A stretch of 33,067 nt of DNA, from positions 1-33,067 of the forward strand of contig JAQGBZ010000553.1 of NCBI GenBank assembly GCA_034687125.1, in the 5' to 3' direction. The translations under genes and the position numbers were made by a program. The stretch comes from Neelides folsomi. Lineage: Eukaryota > Arthropoda > Collembola > Neelipleona > Neelidae. Below, one piece after another: positions 21,354 to 32,236 of this stretch. The stretch's first letter is position 1; each line of letters starts with the position of its first letter. A model generated the notes under the pieces. It did no database searches. It saw only the letters and a program-made list of their open reading frames with translations, and had not been told where the DNA came from.

Positions 21354-21749
21354 TTAACGGACGCCATGGATGTGGAAGCTTTAACTCCGAATCATTTCTT
21401 GCTTGGAAATTCAAACGGAGGAAAACACCAAGGAATTTTCATGGAGCAAGACGTTTACTCCAGGAAGAACTGGAGATACGTTCAGCTTTTACATTTTTGG
21501 AAGTGTTTGATTAAGGAATAACTCCCGACGATGAATCAGCGTAAAAGGTGGACTCATGAGAACCCGAACGTGAGGATGGGTGACATCGTCCTTGTGCTAG
21601 GACCGAATCTGCCAAGGAACACTTAGCCAAAGGGAATGGTCGAGGAGATCTACCCTGTCTCAGATGGGAGCGTGAGAAGTGCAGATGTCAGGACCCAATT
21701 TGGACTCTCGACGGCCCGTCGCGAATCTCTGTATCATGGACGTTCGTGA
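21354..21749 (+). pseudogene. BEL/Pao integrase C-terminal end, broken
   Basis: One frame of 131 codons before the terminal TGA shows the diagnostic end of BEL/Pao pol: ALTPNHFLLG, then W..VQ...FW..LIKE, then the DUF5641-like VRMGDIVLVLGPNLPRN and PKGMVEEIYPVSDGSVRSAD. Two in-frame stops interrupt it, TAA after LIKE and TAG where the family has Trp. Everything upstream in pol (protease, reverse transcriptase, RNase H, integrase core) is absent. Confidence 0.88.
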
Positions 21750-21798
21750 CAAAGAGGAAGTGGACCCGAATATGGAGTAGATCTTCTTAAGTATCTAC

Positions 21799-21807
21799 GG
21801 GGGATGG
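21799..21807 (+). other. Polypurine tract before 3' LTR
   Basis: GGGGGATGG abuts the 3' LTR, as expected for the plus-strand primer. It contains one T. Confidence 0.5.
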
Positions 21808-22118
21808 TGTTGCGGCGAGGAAGTTTAACGTTTTAACCATAGTTTTTAAATGATGAGATTATATGTTTGTTATTCAAAATTGTGTTTTTATAATTCATTC
21901 TTTTGTAATTTTCTGAATCTATCGGATGTATAAATTAAACTCCGATTAAAACGTGATTAATTCTGTGACCTTTGACCTCCCTTTATTTCTTCACTAATTT
22001 CTTCCCTATTTAAGTATTAAACTTAAAGTAATTAGGGATCCCTGATTGTGTGAGTGAGTTGTGAAAGATCTTGGTTAGGTTTAGTGTGAACCTGCAAGAT
22101 TGTGCATCAACATTAACA
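21808..22118 (+). repeat. 3' LTR, 311 bp
   Basis: Same length and ends as the 5' LTR (TGTTGCGG...ACA), about 98% identical. Followed by TAATA. Confidence 0.92.
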
Positions 22119-23010
22119 TAATAATAACAATTTCCATAATAGGAAATGTCATGTCTATTATGGGAACTTACCATCCTCAAAGAAACTCGAGGAAATCCTT
22201 AATTTGTGATAAAGTTTACATCTTTTACTTGTATTATTGTATGAATTAATGTTATTAACGTTGAATAAAAAACCATAACATTAAAAAAAGATTCTGGTCA
22301 AGTGAATTCCGCTGCTTTTCATACATTGAAATCTACTTACAAATTATCGAATGGTGTATAAAAATATGGTATTGACATTAGATTGTTATATTGACTATCT
22401 CGGTAATTATAATTAAAGTTTCAATGGTTTGTCATTTGCGACTACATAATATTATATACATTATAGCAATTCTATATTATAACAACCAAGGTACAGATAT
22501 AGATACATATTACGTATGTATATTATAATATTATTCTATTACACTTTATTACACATTTAACTGTCTGACAATGAATGTAAAATGGGAACCATACTATGAG
22601 TCAAAAAGTGATCGAAAAGTTCAGATTTTTGCAGTGCAATGGTTTGTATAAAATGAAAAGGTTAAATGCGACTTCGATGTGCCATTCTCTATTTCATTTT
22701 CTATGCGGAGCGAAAAACAAATCTTGAAGTTATCATATATTTTTCTTATCTTCATTTTCATTCAATCCGGTTAGGTTGTCGAACTCGATCCGATCCGGCA
22801 AACTGTTCTTGAATCATTTAAAATCTTAATTGTTGATTATATTTTATCGACGGTAATATATAATTTAAAGATAATTCTTATTTAGTGCTAATCATTTTAT
22901 ATCATAGCACACTGCATATTAACAAATTCAGGAAAATATTAGAGTAAAACCAGTACCATATTTAAATATTATTTTGTCCTAAAATTGATTCATAATATGA
23001 ATAATTTACT
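22119..23010. other. Intergenic DNA between retrotransposon and TBL2
   Basis: AT-rich, no gene seen. The TTTCATAG at 23010-23017, four bases before the TBL2 start codon, resembles a splice acceptor, so part of this stretch may be a 5' untranslated intron. Confidence 0.4.
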
Positions 23011-23020
23011 TTCATAGGAA

Positions 23021-24817
23021 ATGGCTAGCCAAATTGTCCAATTCGAAGATTTTCTCCCTACATTGCTTTACATCGGGATCGTTATTTCCTTTGCTTGGGT
23101 TGGATACATTCTCTTATTTAAAAAGCCGGAATCTGAATCTTCAAACGAAGAAAATGAAGAAAACAAAGGTAAATAACAATTTAACTATATTAAAATCAAA
23201 TTATATATTCAAACAAGTCATATATTCTTTAATTATGTTTAATAGGCAAAGAACCAAAGTCAAAGAAAAAGGGAATCCAACCTGTGGGAAATAAAAAGAA
23301 ACAACGAAAGGATTCTGAAAAAGAGAACGAGGAACAAAAGTTCACACATCCTTGGCTTTTAACCACATTAAAAGGCCATGGAAGTTCAATTATGAAATTG
23401 GCTTATAGTCCTAATGGAAAATTTCTTGCATCTGCTGCAAATGGTATATTTAATTTAATTCAATTAGATTATTCAATTAGTAAATTCTGAAAATTACACA
23501 CTGACCTGACTTCATACCATTTCTTACGTTTCTTAAATTAAAAATATTTGTTTTTAGCTCCAAATTAAATGCAAATTGTTTTAATTTAATCATTTTAGAT
23601 CGATCAATTCTTTTGTGGATAACTAAAGATTTATTTGGAGAACATAAACAAATCCGAGTGAATGTGGAATTTGACTCTGCGAATCAAATTTGTTGGTCTC
23701 CTGATAATAAAGGCTTTGTTATTAGCCGTCACGCTGAAATGACATTAGAGGCTTTTAAGCTTGGGAAGAAACCCGATGGATCAATAGGAAATATTCAAGC
23801 ATTCATTAAATTCAAACAAGTAATTTACAATTTTAAATCCATTTACAAGTTACAATATTATTCTATCTATCTTATGATAAAAATACAAAATGTTTTTATT
23901 TTGTGGGATTGTATTGAAATAAATGATTTTTTCAATTTACATAGGTCCACAAAGGAAAAATCGTTGGATTAGGAATTGCCTGTAACGGAACATTCATGAT
24001 GAGTTGTTCAGATGACAATAAACTCGTGATTTGGGATTTGAAAGGAACAATTCTATCTGAAATTGACACATACCTTGGGAAAACTCATCTGGCCAAAGTT
24101 TCTCCTTGTGGGCGATTCGTCGGAGTTTCTGGATTTTCCAGAGAAGTTACAATTTACAAGATCAAGTTTAACACATCTGGGAATTTCGAAGAAATCTCCA
24201 AAGCTTATCAACTCAAAGGACACAATGAAGAAGTTTGCTCATTCGATTTCAGTCAAGATTCCTCTTTTGTAGCAACTGTATCTAGAGATGGAAAATGGAG
24301 ACTTTTTGATACAACAGGTCTCTAACTGATTTTATGATTTTATACCTGATCTGTTATTGAATGTTATTTTTTATAACTTTTAATATGTACTAATTGATTC
24401 AATTAATTATTAGGGAACCGTGTGAATGAACGCCAGAGTGGAGATTTAGGAATTGAAATTGAAGAAGATCAATTTCCAACCATTGCCCTTTCACACGACA
24501 GTCGTCTCATTGCCATTGGAATAGGAGATTCAATTCAAATTTATTCCGCAATTCGAGCTCTGCACATGGGAGAAATATCTTCTGTACATTCAACGCCCAT
24601 TTCTCACATTGTTTTCTCTCCTGATGATAAATTGTTTATGTCTGCTGGGGATAAAACAGTGAGGATTTTTAACAATCTCCCAGGACTTGAAGAAAAGGTT
24701 AAAGATTTGAAAGAGCAAATCAAAGACACGTCGAGCAGCAACGCGTTGAAGAATCGTCTCACTAACGAACTTCAACAATCACAAAAAGAACTGGCGGAGT
24801 TGAAAAAGAAGATCTGA
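23021..24817 (+). CDS. TBL2: Transducin beta-like protein 2 (WD40), 447 aa, 5 exons
   Basis: ER-membrane WD40 protein; the vertebrate homologue associates with the PERK stress kinase and is encoded in the Williams-Beuren region. Exons are 23021-23168, 23246-23443, 23599-23819, 23945-24317 and 24414-24817, with phases 1, 1, 0, 1. The start is the first ATG before an N-terminal membrane anchor at residues ~14-33 (LLYIGIVISFAWVGYILLF). A Lys-rich linker follows, then FTHPWLLTTLKGHGSS opens the WD repeats (~80-400): LVIWDLKG, HLAKVSPCGRFVGVSGF, YQLKGHNEEVCSFDFS and KTVRIFNNLPG. A Lys/Glu/Leu-rich coiled coil ends the protein. Length and block order match human TBL2 throughout. The donor after exon 4 (GTCTCT) is weak but required by frame. 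Convergent with the four-transmembrane gene to the right. Confidence 0.93.
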
Positions 24818-25280
24818 TTTAAAACTTTACCATCAACTCAAATACATTGTCCTCAACTGTGACAAAACACACAAGTAAGTCATTCATTAAGTTAATATTT
24901 AATGGACATTTTGATTCAATTGGACTCAAGTGGTAAACATTATTTATTATAAGGACAAAATTCAATAATATTAAGTTTGAGAAAATGTTAAATAATTAAG
25001 TATTTATTATCTTTCATTAATTTATTATTTGTTAATTATACAAATTTGTTCAATTGCAATCAAATTGTAATATTTTAACTTATCCTCTATATTTAACAAA
25101 TTTTTGTTGAACTGATTATAAGCACAATGTTCAAATTTTCAAATAAATTAATTGTGTACTTTAAATATTAAATATTTAACAACTCCAATTATTTTCATAA
25201 TGTGCTATCATGCATTTCAGAAGCACGTAATATCTTACTATTTAATTAGATAACAAATTCAGCTATATTTTAAGTTATTA
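24818..25280. other. 3' intergenic between convergent genes
   Basis: AT-rich, presumed 3' untranslated DNA of TBL2. Nothing else recognised. Confidence 0.4.
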
Positions 25281-25435
25281 CCTATTCCCCAGTCTGTGTT
25301 GGGAACGGATTTGGCGGTATTAGGGCAGGAAATAGACCATTATTTAACTATATATTTAACTATTACTATTTCACATTATTATATTTCTCGCCCTAATACC
25401 GCCAAATCCGTTCCCAACACAGACTGGGGAATAGG
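25281..25435. mobile_element. MITE with perfect 46-bp inverted repeats, TA duplication
   Basis: 25281-25326 and 25390-25435 are exact reverse complements (outer end CCTATTCCCCAGTCTGTGTT). The pair is separated by a 63-bp AT-rich loop and flanked by TA on both sides (25279-25280, 25436-25437). A TA duplication fits the Tc1/mariner superfamily. The exact identity of the arms suggests recent insertion or a functional hairpin. There is no coding sequence. Confidence 0.85.
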
Positions 25436-25583
25436 TATGTTTTAAAACAAAAGATCTTATTGTATGAAAAAACACGTTATTATATTTCACAAAAAATATG
25501 TATTTATACAATATTTATTCCACAATATAGGTATAGCTAATTAATATAAGCTACTTAAATTCCAATTTTAGGCGATGACAGTT

Positions 25584-26415
25584 TTACAAATCGCCTTCGT
25601 AATATTTTGATATGAGGAATCCAGTCGCCATATAGAGAACTGAATGGACAATTCCCATGATCTGTCCAGGTAAAAAATATTATTAAAAGCTCTTTAAAAT
25701 TCAATTGATTAATATACGGCAAAGTTTTACAAACCCCTGAAGCAATTTTCCATTCATATTTCTGACACGGTGCTTCAGTGCTCCCAATTGCTGTGTTATT
25801 ATTTGGCTTTAAGATTAGCTCAGAAGCAATGAGATTAGCAGATGTCATCATCAATACCGAACCAATGAGTAACAGAAAACCAGTGATTGTATAGAAAGAG
25901 CAATCCTTTAAAAATAACCATTTTGATTATAATACCTAATAAATTCTCTTAATAAATAGATAACGACTATTTAGATTGATATAAAGTATTACAAAAAGGT
26001 TGACATTTGGATGAACCCAGATGTTCTTTTTAAAGTGATGAGATGCATATGAAATAATTGAGATTGGGATTGATGCGATTGTCAATGAGAGCAATAATAA
26101 TTCCCTCACTGGTACCCAAATTCCTGGATAAGAATCAAAATCCACAATACCAACTTCCTTGATAATTCGAGACTCAAAGTACGCCACGCAGACGACAAAG
26201 GATAAAAATAGTCCAAATACCTAAATAGTCATAATTAAGATTAATTATAAACAGGATATTAATGGAGAATCGTCACTACTCTGGTGTTATTGTAATTTAT
26301 TCTTAATACATACGAAAGAGATAGCTTTAGCAATTCCCGGAGGTGACTTCCAATAATCAGAATCATAATCTTTGTGATTTTTGTATTGTTCCAAGGAATC
26401 CACCGAAAGAAACAT
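25584..26415 (-). CDS. Four-transmembrane protein, 192 aa, 4 exons
   Basis: Family not identified. Exons on the minus strand are 26415-26314, 26220-25993, 25905-25735 and 25661-25584, all phase 0. The polar N-terminus (about 28 residues, rich in Asp/Tyr/Lys) is followed by four hydrophobic segments: AISFVFGLFLSFVVCVAYF (~31-49), LLLLSLTIASIPISIISYA (~70-88), TITGFLLLIGSVLMM (~116-130) and IMGIVHSVLYMATGFLIS (~168-185). A loop with an Asn cluster and one Cys lies between the last two, and the C-terminus is short (KYYEGDL). The layout resembles MARVEL-domain or septate-junction four-span proteins, but no signature fixes this. The exon 2 donor GTAATA was preferred to GTCAAC seven residues earlier; either keeps frame. 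Confidence 0.75.
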
Positions 26416-27140
26416 GTTGGCAGTTTTTATTTGTTTTATGCTCAAAATGAAATGAAGACTTTGCTCCAAATATTGATAGTTAATATCTTTTATATAATAT
26501 TTAAAATTCGCCCATCGTTAATATAATTTATTCAATTTGTTGTCAATTTAATAACTTCAAGGATTTTTTATTGTTCTTAAATAAATTATGATGTTTTAAT
26601 GGCATTTTTTATTCTGAAAAATCAAATTGGCATTTTTCAAGTTCGTCGACAACTTTCAACTTGGCGATAATGGTTTAATGATTATAGTTTATGTTTAAGC
26701 GATATGGCAAACTTAAATCATCTCTCAATACTAGGTAATACTCATTTAATATGTAGATACCTACTTAAATATTATAAGTATTTTATATAAACATGTACAC
26801 ATATCAGTTATATATTATAAATACCTAATAGTAAAAATTGATGCGCAAAAGTTTCATACATCACATTCGAACCAATCAATCAACAAATAAGTAGGGAGTC
26901 TCTTCACTTCAGATTTTAACAACAAAATTACATTCATTTAATAGGCATATTAAAAAAACCTTATCAAAACAACGTTTTATTTTTTAATCTGTTAAATCAG
27001 TTAAACGATAATGAGGTACTCGATAATTGAAAACAAATTGTAATGAAGTGATGTAAGGCGTGAATTTAGAGATAATTTATAAAATTTAATTGACATTTTT
27101 GAGAACTTGCCAGTCATTTACATCCTTTCATGTTTTTTGT
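26416..27140. other. Intergenic, nothing recognised
   Basis: AT-rich, between two minus-strand genes. It would hold the promoter of the four-transmembrane gene and the 3' untranslated end of the lipase. Confidence 0.4.
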
Positions 27141-28733
27141 TTAGAAGCTCTTGATATGATTGATCATTCTATTGTAGAGAAGTTCAGGTGCGTCCCAATG
27201 TGCCAAGAAGTCCATATGGTTGAATTCTTCATGCTCAATCATGTGGTTCACAACTACATTTGGGAGTTTTGAAGCCAAGAGTTGAATGTCCTAATTTAAT
27301 AATAATTAAGTTTATTTCCTAATTATTAACTCCATATTAAAATATGTATCAGTATTGTTCTAAATGGTCTACCTTTGGATCAACGAACAAGTCCATTTTT
27401 CCATAATAAAGTGCAATGGGGGCCGTGATTTTGGAAAAGTCATAGGATGGGGGCGTCAAAGAGTTGTAGAGTTGCATGTTCTTAATTGGACCAAAGTTGA
27501 ATTTCTTATAATCCTTGTAATTGATGCATTGTCCGAATTGGGCAATTGTTCTCGTGGAAGTGCCGCCGGGTGCGTGAGCCCAGAAGAGAGGAACGATTGA
27601 CTAATTATAAGCAAATAATACAAGTTATAAAAAATTGCATGGTTTTAAAAATACAATTAAAAAAGAATTTGCATATTAGCAAATATTTACATTACCTCAT
27701 TAAGATTAAGTCTTGTTCCAAAATAAGTGCGTCTTTCTGGGTCTTTAATTCCAATGAGATCTTTGAGCCATTCTGGAATCCAATCGGGGAGCCCTGGGCC
27801 TGGGAAAAATTCTGGTCCCCAAACATCCTATTAAATATTAAAGGAATCAATAATTTAAAAGTTTCATAATGGAAATGTAAGAATGGAAATTTCCATTAGA
27901 TTTATCTAATTCGATAAAAGATTCAATTTATCAATTGAAATAATTGAAAGATAATGACCAAAAGAGTGCTGGTGAAAGGTGCAAGTCCTTTAGCTGGTGA
28001 CTCCATTTGATGAATGAACGTGGCAGGGGCCATGGCTGACATAAGTCGAATTTTGTTATTGTATTCGGGATTCTCCATCATTCCAACAAAGAATTGTCCA
28101 GATCCCATTGAATGTCCAAACCAGAAAAGCTTCTCTTCTCCTGAAGCAGCCAATGCATGGTCAATTAACGCTGGAACGTCGTATTTTCCCATCTCATCCC
28201 AACTAAAGTCCCAGTAGTCCTTTGAATCTGGATCCAAAGTTGTATGACGACGAGAATGACGATTTCCTCGAGTATTTCCGAGCCAAACGTCATAACCGTT
28301 ATCGGCCATCATGAAGGCTATAATTTTAAAAAAAAATCAATAAATAATATTTTTGAACTGCAAAAATTGATTATAGTTTATAATTATTTATACCTTACTT
28401 TATAATATATGGTAAATTATTGCTTTTAAACTTACGAAATCTTTCATGAGCATTGAACATCCAATCCATTGTTGATCCAAGAACACCATGTTGAATCCAT
28501 GCAACTGGTCGTTGGGTCCATGAATTTTCATTTTTCCCATGAGGAATTCTGAATGCAGTTAAGATATAGCCATCTTGACTGATGATCTCGTGACGTTCCA
28601 CTGGATACCCTTTCTTCCGAATAAACTCTTCAACTGTCAACTTGGAATCGTCATCATCTTCAAGGCGTTTGATGCTTGAAGAGTTGACGGCAACCAAAAG
28701 GATCCCAACGAGTAGGAGAGAAAAAGACTTCAT
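27141..28733 (-). CDS. Secreted acid-lipase family enzyme, 388 aa, 5 exons
   Basis: Alpha/beta-hydrolase of the gastric/lysosomal acid lipase (AB-hydrolase lipase) family; hydrolyses triacylglycerols or sterol esters, extracellular or lysosomal. Exons on the minus strand are 28733-28436, 28317-27959, 27827-27696, 27600-27373 and 27290-27141. Residues 1-~20 form a signal peptide (MKSFSLLLVGILLVAVNSSS). Family blocks in order are FIRKKGYPVERHEIISQDGY, VAWIQHGVLGSTMDWM, NGYDVWLGNTRGN, DEMGKYDVPALID, the nucleophile elbow GHSMGSGQFF, and the C-terminal QFGQCINYKDYKKFNFGP. The triad is Ser in GHSMG, Asp in YYGKMDLFVDP and His in FNHMDFL. The G-HGVLG oxyanion region is intact. Length is typical (~370-400). 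A TATA box lies ~70 bp upstream. Appears fully functional. Confidence 0.95.
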
Positions 28734-28798
28734 CTTTTTAGCTCGTACACTTTCAGGTGTGTTCACTTGTATGAGTGAAGATTAGTCGACCAATTTCG

Positions 28799-28806
28799 TT
28801 TTTATA
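28799..28806 (-). promoter_or_regulatory. TATA box of the lipase gene
   Basis: TATAAAAA on the minus strand, 66-73 bp upstream of the start codon. A start about 30 bp downstream gives a short leader in which the chosen ATG is the first. Confidence 0.65.
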
Positions 28807-28809
28807 CTG

Positions 28810-29743
28810 TGCAGATGCCAGGAAGGAAAATCCTTAAAATTAATTATATTGATTTGAGTATAAGTTAGTTATGCTAATATTTGATTCATTGGAGAATGGA
28901 GAATCGATTATCAATTATAATCTATCGAGCACTTGAAATATTTTTAAATAAAGAATACACGCTTAAGTAACGTACAAATAGATGAAAGCGTATTGTGACT
29001 GTCGCACTTGGGGTTTTCAGCTCGAGATAATAAATGAAATAAAGCAAGATTTGAGAAAAGTATCGATTTATTAAAAAGGCAAACATTGAAGCTTCATATA
29101 AAAAATTATATGTAATATTACATCAATTGGTGAACAGGTAAATTAGTTCAATGATCATATGATCAATAATATATCTGTAATATATTCATATTGGTATATT
29201 CATTTTATAAATATTTATAATATTCATTTATTCAATAATATGTTACTGTACTAAAATAGCAACTTAAAGTAAATAATAAAAATATCCAATTTATAATTAA
29301 AAATTTTATGCTATATTTTACACAAGTAACGGTCACGAAGTTAATAATCTTATATTATCATGTCTTTTTCATAAATCATTATTTTCTTTTAATGATTTTA
29401 ATAAACATTAACTTTGGAATTTTGCACGTGATTTGTGATGCTGAGGTCGAATAACAAAGCGCATATTGACGACAATTAACATTAGGTTTCTCCAGGGCTA
29501 GCGGCAGGTGTGATTGACAGTTTCCTCAAGTACATTCAGTTCCATGAGTGTCAAAATATCTCCAAGTCCAAACATTAGAAATTAAATTACATATCTCAAT
29601 TTATCGAATATTTATATTAGTATATTAACCAAGTGTAACTACTAAAATTATTTAAATATTGCAATTTGCAACAGATAAAATCTGGTATTTATGTAACTAT
29701 CGCGTGCTGTATTGGATGCATTAAAGAAGATTAACCATAATAA
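28810..29743. other. Intergenic, nothing recognised
   Basis: AT-rich. A 24-codon minus-strand frame at about 29,510-29,585 has no believable acceptor and was not called. Confidence 0.4.
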
Positions 29744-31289
29744 TTAAATTTGTATTTGAAGAAACACAATGAGGTAAGTTGTGACGACTGAAAAGACTGC
29801 AAGGAGTGTTCCTTTTGTAATGTGGAAAAAGTCCCAAGCAGAGAAGCAAACAGGATTACTCGCAAACACAGAAAGATGTGCGTTAAGTGCAGGGGCCAAA
29901 TATGTAGGGATGTTCAATTGGCTCATTTTCTTAGCAATGGCCAAATTCACTTCTTGTCCCTTTGAATGAAGTGTCCCAAGTCCAATAATAAGAAAAACAA
30001 TCCGAGCAGCAAAACACGCCGCATTTCCAGAATACAACAATGCCATGCTGACGTTCACTTTCGAATAGTGAATGGAAAGAAAAATCAACATGCAAGTTTG
30101 GGCCGTTAAAACTCCGATTCCTAAAAAGTACAAAGGGCCTAAAATCTTATTGAGACTTTTCTGTAAATCGTTAATTTGCTGGAAGTGTTTGACTCCTCTC
30201 ATCACTGGACATCCGGACATATCCATCACGGTTTTTTCATAAAACATATTCTTGTCAACTTTTTCTCCTTCGGGATTTGGCAAGCTGATCAAATTCGGAT
30301 CAATATTTTCCTAAAATTAAATTTAGAACAAAAAATATATTATTTACAGATTTATTGTATTGTATTAATATTGTGTATTTATTGTATTTATTGTATTTAT
30401 TACACTTATAATAATATTGGTATATTATTTTTTATAAAGAAATAATGTATATTACTGTTTTCATTTTAGCCAAATCCATTGCAATTCCGTCCATGTATTG
30501 CTTAAGAGCTGAGGACAAGACAATTCCAATCATGTCCAAAATGGTAGCTCCAGCCCATTTCCACAACATGATGATCATTTGGGCAATTGCTTGCAAATAA
30601 ATGCACAGCGGGTTCCTTGTGATTTCTTCGAAAGGAACGTAGCAGAGAACATAAGCCGGATGGGTTGGATATCTCATGGAATGAAGAAAAACCAAAGTGA
30701 TGGAGAAACCCGCAATGATCCCATAAAACAAAAAAGATTTCCTTGCAAACTTCTTCAAGCTCACTTTGCAAACGTAGAGTTGAATACATTGCTCAAACTT
30801 CATGCATTCTTCGAAGAAATTGACAAGTTCGGGATTGTTGAACATTCTTAAGGAAAGTGCCAGAGGGAGAATGCAAGTCAAGAGCCATTGGATTTGACCG
30901 AAAGTTTCCGTTAATCCGATTCCAGCATTAATCGACAGAATTAAGGACACTGAATGGAAAGTGACATAAGAAATGACAATGATTAAAGATATCACTGTGA
31001 GAGAATGAACCAAACTTCCACGTTTGACAAAGGCCAATCCTCCGCAATTGAATTTGAAAGGGAATAATCCCATATATTTGAATAGGCAAAAGATTGGGCT
31101 GAGGACGCAGAGGATTTTGACGTCGTAATTGTCTTTTAACTGTTTTGACCTTTTCATGGGACAACCCAGAATTGGATTCCCATTGGGATCTTTGAGAGTG
31201 TAAGGAGAATAAGCAGGAGCGATGAGATTCCCATTGGAAAACATGTTGGTTAGATTTGGTAAACTTTTCCGATCTTCAACTCGAGACAT
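29744..31289 (-). CDS. Gustatory receptor family protein, 466 aa, 2 exons
   Basis: Seven-transmembrane chemoreceptor of the arthropod gustatory receptor (7tm_7) family, a ligand-gated cation channel in sensory neurons. Exons on the minus strand are 31289-30456 (278 codons) and 30310-29744; one phase-0 intron, donor GTAATA, acceptor TTTTAG. About 95 polar residues precede the first membrane segment (SLTVISLIIVISYVTFHSVS). Further hydrophobic segments are WLLTCILPLALSL, FYGIIAGFSITLVFL, IIMLWKWAGATILDMIGIVL, then in exon 2 LGPLYFLGIGVLTAQTCML and LYSGNAACFAARIVFLIIG. The last helix, KGTLLAVFSVVTTYLIVFLQ, carries the family signature TYhhhhhQ. A phase-0 intron before the C-terminal part is also usual for the family. 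The sequence NPxGxxxxGCPxxR occurs twice in variant form (near the N-terminus and in the intracellular loop). Ligand cannot be predicted. Confidence 0.9.
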
Positions 31290-32236
31290 TCTAAAAATGG
31301 TTTAATTTAAAATTATTCTTATTTTTTTAATATCCTTAATGCAAAACTGTTTAATTATTTATATTCGATTTAATTTTTTAATAAAATTAAAATTTGAAAT
31401 TTGCTAATTTCAATTCCTTTTCTACAAGTAAGTCGTAATATGTAATGATAAATGAAGGTAAAAGGGATGGACAAATGGGTATAAAATTGAATTGTAATTG
31501 AGTTAAATTGGGTTCTCATTTGACTGATGAATATTTGCTTTTAATCAAGTTGAGTAAATTCATAACTTGGGATTCGCGTGACCGGCGGTCAAATCGCTCT
31601 CATAATACGTATTCTATTCATAGGTCATGCCTTGATAACTATCTCCACTTAATTGATTTCATTTATATGCAAATTGAAAATGAGACATTTGACTAATTGA
31701 AAATTGCATTTTTCTTATAGTGTCATTTTAGCTTGTAAAATGTTACTTGTATCTTGTATCTGATACTATGTATAATTACAGGTATATTATCGTAATCGTA
31801 TTGTATATACAGTATTACATGGGTGTGTATGTATGAGTCATACGCTCATACCTATTACCTAACTAAACTAAAGCTAATTGTATTAATTCATCAGTAAATT
31901 TGTAGGAAGTACTTTATTTTCTTATTCAGCCCTTTATAATGATTTGTGATCGTGTTTGATAAAATAAAGAACTAGCATTACGGTGTAAAACGTTAAATAA
32001 GGCAAATACTAATAAATTATCCAAATTGTGTGCAATTATGTTTGTAGTTATACATTATGTATATATTTATCTAGGTATTAATAATATATGAAATATGATA
32101 GTATAATATATCATTTACTATAATATGTTTAAGAATTAAAGATGCAAATCTATTCGAGTTTCAAATAAATAGAACATAATTTCAATAGCATTTTATTATA
32201 TGATTTTCAATGTTGCAGTATTAGGCTTAATTAGCC
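31290..32236. other. Intergenic, nothing recognised
   Basis: Presumed promoter of the gustatory receptor gene at its left end. A 62-codon plus-strand frame (31508-31696) has no domain or splice support. Confidence 0.4.

Larger units (their letters stand above)
16286..22118 (+). mobile_element. BEL/Pao LTR retrotransposon, decayed, with foreign centre
   Basis: Two direct 311-bp LTRs (16286-16596 and 21808-22118) bound the element. The pentamer TAATA directly precedes the left LTR (16281-16285) and follows the right LTR (22119-22123), matching the ~5-bp duplication of BEL/Pao integration, although this AT-rich site weakens the evidence. Between them lie a leader with tandem repeats, gag with a BEL-type zinc knuckle, about 2.5 kb of unrelated DNA, and the last ~130 codons of integrase. 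The protease-to-integrase core is missing. Gag has in-frame stops, frame changes and an internal deletion, so no element protein can be made. The order LTR, gag, integrase end, LTR in one orientation argues that these parts belong to one insertion. Two separately truncated copies are the alternative. Confidence 0.85.

Noticed and set aside
18815..21357. TTAA at both ends of the foreign DNA inside the retrotransposon, suggesting a piggyBac-type insertion
   Set aside because: TTAA is frequent in such AT-rich DNA, the adjacent sequences are not inverted repeats of each other, and removal would not restore pol.
29510..29585. 24-codon minus-strand frame as an extra exon of the gustatory receptor
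   Set aside because: No acceptor precedes it and the receptor already ends with its C-terminal signature helix and a stop.
31508..31696. 62-codon plus-strand frame upstream of the gustatory receptor
   Set aside because: No domain, no neighbouring exon and no promoter; likely chance.
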